Of a stretch of DNA of 56,121 bases, positions 9,317 through 15,962 are shown in pieces. The stretch spans positions 1-56,121 of the forward strand of contig JAPFDH010000054.1 in assembly GCA_026169045.1 (NCBI GenBank). The letters are read 5' to 3'. How positions within the stretch are numbered: position 1 is the first letter of the stretch; every line of letters starts with the position of its first letter. A program made the translations under genes and the position numbers. The notes beneath the pieces are model-generated. The model did not search any database. It saw nothing but the letters and a program-made list of their open reading frames with translations, and was not told where the DNA came from. The stretch comes from Lachnospiraceae bacterium. GTDB taxonomy: Bacteria > Bacillota > Clostridia > Lachnospirales > Lachnospiraceae.

Positions 9317-9889
9317 ATGGATAAGAGACAATTTCAAATTTCAGAATGGTGCCGCCGGTTTGTGAGGGAAGTGGTAAAAACAGGAGATATTTGTGTGGAT
9401 GCTACGGCCGGAACCGGGCAGGATACTGCGTTTTTAGCAGAATTGGTAGGAGAAAACGGGTGTGTTTTTTCCTATGATATTCAGGAAGCGGCGCTGGAAC
9501 AGACCAAAAAGAGGCTTGAAAAAATGGGACTGGAATCCAGAGTGTGTCTTCTTAATAAAAGTCATGAAACAATGGGAGAGGAGTTGGGAGGAAAAAAAAT
9601 TTCCTGTGTGATGTTCAATTTTGGATATCTTCCAGGCGGGGATCACTCTATTTGTACAAAACCAGACAGCAGCATCCGTGCTGTATCGGTCGGACTGGAA
9701 CGGTTGATGCCGGGCGGGGTGATGTGTTTGTGCATTTATAGCGGAGGGGATACCGGGTATGAAGAAAAAGAAGCGTTATTGACGTATTTGAAAGCATTGG
9801 ATCAAAGTCAGTATCTGGTTATTGTCAGTGAATACTATAACCGAAAAAATGATCCACCGATTCCGGTACTGGTTTACAAAATGAAATAG
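9317..9889 (+). CDS. MnmM/YtqB-like class I SAM-dependent tRNA methyltransferase
   Basis: A 190-residue Rossmann-fold methyltransferase. Motif I is DATAGTGQDTAFLA near residues 24-37, the acidic end of strand 2 is YDIQ, and motif IV is NFGYLPGGDHSICTKP, the combination typical of the YtqB family. YtqB of Bacillus subtilis (MnmM) converts nm5s2U34 to mnm5s2U34 in tRNA anticodons. The gene lies 26 bases after the Ala-tRNA editing gene on the same strand. The ATG at 9317 gives the usual family length; a GTG at 9308 in frame is the alternative, and neither has a strong ribosome site. The family is clear; the precise modification is transferred from Bacillus. Confidence 0.8.
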   Translation: MDKRQFQISEWCRRFVREVVKTGDICVDATAGTGQDTAFLAELVGENGCVFSYDIQEAALEQTKKRLEKMGLESRVCLLNKSHETMGEELGGKKISCVMFNFGYLPGGDHSICTKPDSSIRAVSVGLERLMPGGVMCLCIYSGGDTGYEEKEALLTYLKALDQSQYLVIVSEYYNRKNDPPIPVLVYKMK

Positions 9890-9916
9890 TTAAAAAGAAA
9901 GGGAAAAGAGTAAAAG

Positions 9917-9985
9917 CAGTCATTTCCATATCGATCTTCTATCTGTGGATAGGAGGGATGATGCGGGAAATGGCTGTTTTTTTAT
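9917..9985 (+). terminator. Rho-independent terminator after the methyltransferase gene
   Basis: CAGTCATTTCC at 9917-9927 pairs with GGAAATGGCTG at 9966-9976 (one G-U pair), followed by seven T residues. The long loop may hold a further small hairpin. Confidence 0.75.
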
Positions 9986-10005
9986 TTCTACGGTTTATAG
10001 ATTAA

Positions 10006-10036
10006 TTGTCAACTTAAAAATAAAACAAGTTGACGA
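10006..10036 (+). promoter_or_regulatory. BirA-like operator of the biotin operon
   Basis: Inverted repeat TTGTCAACTT (10006-10015) and AAGTTGACGA (10027-10036), separated by 11 bases. Layout and sequence are close to Firmicute BirA boxes (TTGTTAAC-spacer-GTTAACAA type), and it lies just ahead of bioY. The right half contains the -35 box, so bound BirA-biotinyl-AMP would block RNA polymerase. Confidence 0.7.
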
Positions 10037-10059
10037 TTTGAAAGGGGGTATGATATAGT
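10030..10059 (+). promoter_or_regulatory. Promoter of the bioYBDA operon
   Basis: TTGACG at 10030-10035, an 18-bp spacer, and TATAGT at 10054-10059. The -35 box lies in the right arm of the BirA-like operator. Predicted start is near 10066. Confidence 0.65.
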
Positions 10060-10143
10060 TGGGGGGATGGAATCGAAAAAGGGATGACATGTAAATTTAT
10101 TGATGGAAAGAAGTGTTTATGTTGTGACAGAACGGGAGGAGAG

Positions 10144-10692
10144 ATGAAAATAGAAAAAACAAAAAATATAGTCATATGCAGTTTGTTTGTAGCCTTGATT
10201 GCTGTGGGAGCTTTTATCCGCATCCCAATTCCCGTTGTTCCATTTACCCTGCAGTTATTGTTTACCATGCTGGCCGGGATGCTTTTGGGTGGAAAGAGAG
10301 GAGCAATTTGTGTCTGTGCATATATAGGACTTGGACTTTTAGGGCTTCCTATATTCGCAGAGGGAGGAGGAATCGGATATATTTTGAAACCAAGTTTCGG
10401 ATATATCATAGGATTTGCTGTGGCTTCCTATGTCACGGGAAAAATCGCCAATAAAGTGGCGAGACCTGGTTACAAGCGATTACTGGTAGCTGCTTTTGTA
10501 GGGCTTGGGATCGTTTATCTATTTGGAATGTTCTATTATTATTGGATGAGCCGTATTTATCTGGGAACACCCATTGGTTTGTGGCCACTGTTCTTATACT
10601 GCTTTGTTTTGGCTGTACCCGGAGACATATCTCTTTGTATTCTTGGCGCAATTTTGGGAAAACGGTTAATTCCGGTTTTAAAATTTTTATAG
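10144..10692 (+). CDS. bioY: Biotin transporter substrate-binding subunit BioY
   Basis: A 182-residue integral membrane protein, the S component of an ECF-type biotin importer. About six hydrophobic helices are visible, and the family block VPFTLQLLFTMLAGMLLGGKRG is followed by a Gly-rich GLGLLGLP stretch and a central PSFGYIIGF segment. BioY needs the shared EcfA/A'/T module for full activity, and none is encoded here. The start chosen is ATG 10144 after GGGAGGAG; an in-frame ATG at 10084 would add 20 residues with three cysteines and has no ribosome site. First gene of the biotin operon, so uptake and synthesis share one BirA-type control. Confidence 0.92.
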   Translation: MKIEKTKNIVICSLFVALIAVGAFIRIPIPVVPFTLQLLFTMLAGMLLGGKRGAICVCAYIGLGLLGLPIFAEGGGIGYILKPSFGYIIGFAVASYVTGKIANKVARPGYKRLLVAAFVGLGIVYLFGMFYYYWMSRIYLGTPIGLWPLFLYCFVLAVPGDISLCILGAILGKRLIPVLKFL

Positions 10693-10707
10693 GAAAAGAG
10701 ATGGAAA

Positions 10708-11682
10708 ATGACGATGACAATGGATTGGTTGACAGAAAAAGTTTTGAAACATGGTTTAATTACAAAAGAAGAGGCATGGTACTTATGGGAGCAGCCTTTG
10801 GAAGAGTTGTGTGCCTGCGCGAATCGGATTCGCCGACAATTTTGTTCCAATGCTTTTGATTTGTGTACCATTATTAATGGAAAAAGCGGGAGGTGTTCGG
10901 AAAATTGTAAGTTTTGTGCCCAATCCGCACATAATCATACTGGAGTGGAGGCGTATCCGCTTCTCTCCAACGAGGAAATTTTTTTTAGAGCAAAGGAAAG
11001 CCGGAAACAGGGGATTTTGCGTTATTCCATTGTCACATCCGGAAAAGCTTTGTCAGATGCAGAAGTGGAACGGGTGTGCGAGGGAATAAAGGAGATAAAA
11101 GAAAAAATCGGAATTTCGGTTTGCGTATCCTTTGGACTTTTGAATGAGAGACAGTTTCGGAAACTGAAGGAAGCCGGTGTGTCCAGAGTACATAATAATC
11201 TGGAAACCTCCCGGAAAAATTTTAAAGCGGTTTGTACGACACATACATTTGATGAAAAAATCCAGGCGATACAGGCAGCGAAAGCAGCAGGATTATCTGT
11301 GTGCAGCGGCGGCATTATGGGGTTAGGAGAGTCTGTGGAAGACCGAATTGATATGGCATTGGAATTGAGAGATCTGGGAATAAAAAGTGTTCCCATTAAT
11401 ATGTTAAATCCCATTCCCGGAACGCCTTATGAAAAAAATAAAAAATTATCTTCGGATGAAATGCGGCGGATTGTAGCGATATACCGTTTTATTTTACCGG
11501 ATGCTTTCATTCGTCTGGCAGGTGGAAGAGGTTTGCTTGGAGATAAGGGAAAGGGATGTTTTCAATCGGGAGCCAATGCTGCCATTACCGGAGATATGCT
11601 GACGACGGCTGGTATCACAGCGGAAACGGATCAGAAATTACTGCTGGAATTGGGATATGAGGTGAAGCAAAGAAATGAGTAA
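10708..11682 (+). CDS. bioB: Biotin synthase
   Basis: A 324-residue radical SAM enzyme that inserts sulphur into dethiobiotin. The radical SAM cluster motif CSENCKFC has its cysteines at 63, 67 and 70, and the family blocks HNNLETS and SGGIMGLGE follow. The C-terminal part contains RLAGGRG, where the arginine of the [2Fe-2S] site is expected. The gene starts 16 bases after bioY and overlaps bioD by 8 bases. Length and motifs are those of a complete BioB. Confidence 0.96.
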   Translation: MTMTMDWLTEKVLKHGLITKEEAWYLWEQPLEELCACANRIRRQFCSNAFDLCTIINGKSGRCSENCKFCAQSAHNHTGVEAYPLLSNEEIFFRAKESRKQGILRYSIVTSGKALSDAEVERVCEGIKEIKEKIGISVCVSFGLLNERQFRKLKEAGVSRVHNNLETSRKNFKAVCTTHTFDEKIQAIQAAKAAGLSVCSGGIMGLGESVEDRIDMALELRDLGIKSVPINMLNPIPGTPYEKNKKLSSDEMRRIVAIYRFILPDAFIRLAGGRGLLGDKGKGCFQSGANAAITGDMLTTAGITAETDQKLLLELGYEVKQRNE

Positions 11683-12358
11683 GAATTTATTTATCACAGG
11701 AACTGGAACCGATATGGGGAAAACGTATGTGACAGGTTTGATTTTGAAGAAATTTCAGGAATACGGAAAGAAAGCTGCTTATTACAAAGCTGCCATGAGC
11801 GGAAATGTACGGGATCATGATGGTAAATTGATTCCCGGTGATGCTGTTTATGTAAAAAACAGCTCCGGAATCCGGCAGCCTGTGGAGGAAATGTGCCCAT
11901 ACGTTTATGAAACGGCAGTTTCTCCTCATTTAGCAGCAAAGCTGGAAGGAAATCCGGTGGAGATGAAAACGGTATTGCAGGGATTCGATGGATTGTGTGA
12001 TCAGTATGAATATGTAACAGTGGAAGGATCCGGAGGGATTTTATGTCCCCTGCGGTATGACACACAAAAGATATGGTTGGAAGATTTTATAAAAGCACGT
12101 CAGTTTCAGTGCCTGATTGTTGCCGATGCCGGACTGGGTACCATCAATTCCGTTGTTTTGACAGTGGAGTATATGCGGGCTCATTCCATCCCCGTAAAGG
12201 GAATTATTTTCAATCATTATAATGAATTGGACACCTTACATAGAGATAATTTGTTCATGTGTGAACAGATGACCGGTCTGGAGGTACTGGCCTGTGTAAA
12301 GAAAGATGAGCAGAATTTAAATCTGTCTTTTGCGCGTTTGGAAGAATTGTATGTTTAA
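11675..12358 (+). CDS. bioD: Dethiobiotin synthetase
   Basis: A 227-residue ATP-dependent carboxylase that closes the ureido ring on 7,8-diaminopelargonic acid. The N-terminal P-loop variant GTGTDMGKT is typical of BioD; the VEGSGGILCPL block provides the conserved acidic metal ligand and the Gly-rich segment, and FNHYN near the C-terminus matches the nucleotide-binding region. The ATG overlaps the bioB end by 8 bases, so the two are translationally coupled. Complete by length. Confidence 0.95.
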   Translation: MSKNLFITGTGTDMGKTYVTGLILKKFQEYGKKAAYYKAAMSGNVRDHDGKLIPGDAVYVKNSSGIRQPVEEMCPYVYETAVSPHLAAKLEGNPVEMKTVLQGFDGLCDQYEYVTVEGSGGILCPLRYDTQKIWLEDFIKARQFQCLIVADAGLGTINSVVLTVEYMRAHSIPVKGIIFNHYNELDTLHRDNLFMCEQMTGLEVLACVKKDEQNLNLSFARLEELYV

Positions 12359-12374
12359 AATGGGAGATAGAAAA

Positions 12375-13574
12375 ATGATTTGGTATCCGTATGAACAAAT
12401 GAAATTGATGAAAAAACCGTACAAGATTGTTAATGCTGAGGGGGTATATCTCTATACAGAGGACAGAAAGTTGATTGATTCGGTTTCTTCCTGGTGGAGC
12501 GTGATTCATGGATATTCCCATCCGGAATTAAATGCTGCCATAGAAGAACAGCTTCAGAAATTTGCCCATGTTATGTTGGGAGGTCTTACCCATGAACCGG
12601 TGGAGCGATTATCAGAAAAATTAAAACAGTGGCTTCCGGGAGATTTGGATTATTGTTTTTACTCGGATTCCGGCAGTGTGGCAGTGGAAGTTGCGTTAAA
12701 AATGGCATTGCAGTTTTTTATGAACCGGGGAGAAACAAAACGGACAAAGGTTCTGGCATTGGAACATGCGTATCACGGTGATACCTTTAAAACCATGGAA
12801 GTGGGGGATGATGAGGATTATCATTTTGTCCTCAATGCATATGGAAAAAGCAAACATGTGATTCATATTCCCACCAAGGTAGAAGCCATGGAGGCGATTT
12901 TTGCTGAATATCACGATCAACTGAATTGTTTTCTTGTAGAACCTCTTTTACAGGGGGCAGGCGGAATGCGGATGTACAATATTGGCTTTTTGAAGCGTGC
13001 CAGAGAACTTTGTGACCAGTATGGTGTGCTTTTGGTTTTTGATGAAGTGGCCACCGGATTTGGCCGCACCGGAAATCGGTTTGTTTCAGATTTGGTTTTG
13101 CCGGATATTCTTGTTTTAGGAAAGGCTCTGACAGGGGGATATCTGGGACATGCTGTTACAGTTGCTAATCAAAAGGTATACGATGGATTTTATGATGAAG
13201 ATCCGTCCCATGCGCTGATGCATGGTCCTACTTTTATGGGAAATGCCCTGGCATGCAGTGTGGCACTCAAATCCATAGAAATTTTCGAAAAACAAGATTA
13301 TATGTCTAAAATACGAAGAATTGAAGAAATCACTGGTCGGGAAATGAAAGGATTTTCGGATCCGAGGGTAAAAGAAGTGAGAATTATGGGAGGATGTGTA
13401 TGTATGGAAGTATACGATTCCCAATGTATCAAAGGATATCAGCAATTTGCATATGAGCAAGGGGTATTCAGCCGCCCGTTTCTAAATTATTTGTACGCAA
13501 TGGTACCCTATATTATTCAAGAGGAAGAATTAATAAAAGTATTAAGAACCATGAAAGCTTGGTTTTTAAAGTAA
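12375..13574 (+). CDS. bioA: Adenosylmethionine-8-amino-7-oxononanoate aminotransferase
   Basis: A 399-residue class III PLP aminotransferase that converts KAPA to 7,8-diaminopelargonate with SAM as amino donor. It opens with the BioA hallmark IWYPYEQM and continues with SSWWSVIHGY, the FDEVATGFGRTG strand and the PLP-lysine motif GKALTGGYLG. The start is ATG 12375, eight bases after GGGAG; longer frames extend into bioD and lack a ribosome site. With bioB and bioD it covers the last three steps of biotin synthesis. No bioF, bioW, bioC or bioH is next to it, so KAPA or its precursors must come from elsewhere in the genome or from outside. Confidence 0.95.
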   Translation: MIWYPYEQMKLMKKPYKIVNAEGVYLYTEDRKLIDSVSSWWSVIHGYSHPELNAAIEEQLQKFAHVMLGGLTHEPVERLSEKLKQWLPGDLDYCFYSDSGSVAVEVALKMALQFFMNRGETKRTKVLALEHAYHGDTFKTMEVGDDEDYHFVLNAYGKSKHVIHIPTKVEAMEAIFAEYHDQLNCFLVEPLLQGAGGMRMYNIGFLKRARELCDQYGVLLVFDEVATGFGRTGNRFVSDLVLPDILVLGKALTGGYLGHAVTVANQKVYDGFYDEDPSHALMHGPTFMGNALACSVALKSIEIFEKQDYMSKIRRIEEITGREMKGFSDPRVKEVRIMGGCVCMEVYDSQCIKGYQQFAYEQGVFSRPFLNYLYAMVPYIIQEEELIKVLRTMKAWFLK

Positions 13575-13591
13575 AAAGTGAAAAAATTTAC

Positions 13592-13644
13592 ATACCGTTG
13601 TCAAAATGTTTTTATGAAAAAGAAACATTGGCAGCGGTATTTTT
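13592..13644 (+). terminator. Terminator of the biotin operon
   Basis: An imperfect long stem: ATACCGTTG-CAAAATGTTT on the left (from 13592) and AAACATTGGCAGCGGTAT on the right (to 13640), followed by TTTT. It lies 17 bases after the bioA stop. Confidence 0.65.
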
Positions 13645-13656
13645 ATGAAATAAATA

Positions 13657-13685
13657 TTGACCGTTGGTCAGTTTTATGCTATTAT
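13657..13685 (+). promoter_or_regulatory. Promoter of the MMPL operon, overlapped by a palindromic operator
   Basis: TTGACC at 13657-13662, a 17-bp spacer, TATTAT at 13680-13685. The palindrome TGACCGTTGGTCA (13658-13670) covers the -35 box. TetR-type repressors often bind such sites; the TetR gene at 19300 in the same cluster is the obvious candidate. Confidence 0.65.
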
Positions 13686-13699
13686 CGGTGATGTGAAAT

Positions 13700-13718
13700 A
13701 AATGACCAATAGTCATTT
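13700..13718 (+). promoter_or_regulatory. Second palindromic operator downstream of the MMPL promoter
   Basis: AAATGAC-CAATA-GTCATTT, perfect 7-bp arms, placed at about +9 to +27 relative to the predicted start. It shares the TGAC core with the first operator. The leader then runs about 120 bases to the MMPL start codon. Confidence 0.6.
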
Positions 13719-13838
13719 ACTTAATGCTGCGCACATAAGATAAAAAAGAAAAATAATGTATGCTTTTGGAGTAGGTTTTATTTTGGATATAAAAACCTGT
13801 CGGAAAGTCATACAGGATTGGAAAAGGAGTGTGAGGAT

Positions 13839-15962
13839 ATGAAACTGCGATTTGGAAAGGCAGTTGTAAAACATAGAGTATTCATTCTGATAACAGCGTT
13901 TCTTCTGCTGATTCCGGCTGTGATTGGTTATATCAGTACAAGGGTAAATTATGATATTCTTTCCTATCTTCCGGGAAATATTGATACGATGAAGGGACAG
14001 GAGATCATGGTAGACCAATTTGGAGCAGGTGGTTTTTCTCTTGTGGTGACAGAGGGAATGAAAGAAAAAGAGATTGCTGCGACGAAACAAGAGATTGAGT
14101 CGGTAGATCAGGTGGGCAAAGTTATATGGTATGATACTTTTTCTGATATCAGTGTTCCGATGGAAATCTTACCCAATGATGTGTATGAAGTGTTTAATCA
14201 TGATGATGCATCACTTATGATGGTAATTTTCAAAGATACGACTTCATCCGATGCTACTATGGAGGCGATTGAAGAATTAAGAGAAATTGTTGGAAAAAAC
14301 TGTTTTATCAGTGGTATGTCAGCTGTTGTAACGGATACAAAAAATCTGGTGGAACAGGAAGTTCCCATGTATGTGTTGATTGCTGGTTTGTTGTCCATGC
14401 TGGTCTTGATGCTTACCATGGATAATTTTTTGGTTCCTGTATTTTTCATGCTTAGCATTGGCATGGCCGTAATTTACAATTTGGGAAGCAATGTGCTGAA
14501 AGGAGAAATTTCTTATATTACCCAGGCGTTGAGCGCAGTATTACAGCTGGGGGTTACCATGGATTATTCCATTTTTCTGTGGCACAGTTACGAAGAACAG
14601 CAGGAACGCTTTCATGGAGATAAAAACAGAGCTATGGCACATGCCATATCCAATAGTATCAGTTCGGTATTCGGATCATCCATCACAACGGTGGCGGGAT
14701 TTATCGCTCTGTGCTTTATGAGTTTTACTTTAGGAATGGATTTGGGAATTGTCATGGCAAAGGGAGTTGTCATTGGTGTACTTTGTTGTGTGACAGTACT
14801 TCCGTCTATGATTTTAATCTGCGATAAAGCTGTGGAAAAATCCAAACATCGTGCACTTATTCCAGATTTAAAACATATTGCCCCTTTTGTAACGAAGCAT
14901 TACAAGGTATTTGTCCTTCTGTTTTTGGTTTTGCTTTTCCCGGCTTTATATGGATATAAAAATACGCAGGTGTATTATAATCTGGATGCCACACTTCCGA
15001 AGGATCTGGATAGTATTGTGGCCAATGAAAAGCTGGAAGAGAATTTTAATATGAATGCTGTGGATATGATTTTGGTGAAGAGTGATGTACCGGAAAAAGA
15101 TATCCGAAGCATGATGGAGGAAATGCAGAATGAAGAGGGAGTTTCCTGGGTACTTGGATTGGAATCTGTTATAGGGCCTGTTGTACCACAGGATATGATT
15201 CCCGATGATATTAAGTCGGTTATGAAAAACGATCAGTGGGAAATGATTTTGCTGGGTTCTGAATACAAAGTGGCCTCAGATGAAATGGGAGTGCAGTGTG
15301 AAAATCTTTCTTCTATTATAAAAAAATATGATAAAGAAGGAATGTTGGTGGGAGAGGCACCTTGTACAGAGGATTTGATCAAAATTACCGATCAGGATTT
15401 TAAAACAGTTAGTGCCGTATCCATTGGTGTGATCTTTGTGATTATTTTGTTTGTATTTAAATCCATTTCCCTACCGGCAATTTTGGTTTGTGTTATTGAA
15501 CTGGCTATCTTTATTAACATGGGAATTCCGTTTTACACGGGAACAAAATTACCGTTTATCGCATCGGTGGTCATTGGGACCATCCAGCTAGGAGCCACAG
15601 TGGATTACGCGATTTTGATGACGACACGATACCGAAAAGAAAGAGATAAGGGGGAAAGCCGCAGGGATGCAGTTCAAATTGCACTGCACACCTCTGTAAA
15701 ATCAGTGATTGCCAGTGCATTAAGCTTTTTTGCCGCAACCATTGGCGTGGGATTTTATTCCAGTATTGATATGATTGGAGCGTTATGTACTCTAATGGCA
15801 AGAGGAGCACTGATCAGTATGGCAGTGGTTATTTTCATTCTTCCGTCTATGCTGATGGTATTTGATCCATTGATTTGTCATACCACCATAGGAGCGAGAA
15901 GAGATAGAAGAAAGGAAACAAGGAACGGTAAAACGCTGGAGAATGGAGGAAGATTGTTATGA
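13839..15962 (+). CDS. MMPL/RND-superfamily transporter
   Basis: A 707-residue membrane protein of the MMPL (HAE3-like) branch of the RND superfamily. It shows the duplicated architecture: one N-terminal helix (about residues 18-38), an extracellular domain to about 185, then a block of five or six helices; the pattern repeats after about residue 350. The second half of each helix block carries the family signature (GVTMDYSIFLWHSYEEQ and GATVDYAILMTTRYRKE), where the Asp-Tyr pair is the proton-relay site. The start is ATG 13839, nine bases after AAGGAG. The stop overlaps the next start as ATGA, so it is coupled to the heptad-repeat surface protein. Substrate is unknown; a lipid or amphiphilic molecule is likely from the family. 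Confidence 0.88.
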   Translation: MKLRFGKAVVKHRVFILITAFLLLIPAVIGYISTRVNYDILSYLPGNIDTMKGQEIMVDQFGAGGFSLVVTEGMKEKEIAATKQEIESVDQVGKVIWYDTFSDISVPMEILPNDVYEVFNHDDASLMMVIFKDTTSSDATMEAIEELREIVGKNCFISGMSAVVTDTKNLVEQEVPMYVLIAGLLSMLVLMLTMDNFLVPVFFMLSIGMAVIYNLGSNVLKGEISYITQALSAVLQLGVTMDYSIFLWHSYEEQQERFHGDKNRAMAHAISNSISSVFGSSITTVAGFIALCFMSFTLGMDLGIVMAKGVVIGVLCCVTVLPSMILICDKAVEKSKHRALIPDLKHIAPFVTKHYKVFVLLFLVLLFPALYGYKNTQVYYNLDATLPKDLDSIVANEKLEENFNMNAVDMILVKSDVPEKDIRSMMEEMQNEEGVSWVLGLESVIGPVVPQDMIPDDIKSVMKNDQWEMILLGSEYKVASDEMGVQCENLSSIIKKYDKEGMLVGEAPCTEDLIKITDQDFKTVSAVSIGVIFVIILFVFKSISLPAILVCVIELAIFINMGIPFYTGTKLPFIASVVIGTIQLGATVDYAILMTTRYRKERDKGESRRDAVQIALHTSVKSVIASALSFFAATIGVGFYSSIDMIGALCTLMARGALISMAVVIFILPSMLMVFDPLICHTTIGARRDRRKETRNGKTLENGGRLL

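Noticed and set aside
10084-10143. Cys-rich N-terminal extension of BioY
   Set aside because: No ribosome site ahead of ATG 10084, whereas ATG 10144 has GGGAGGAG and gives the normal BioY length.
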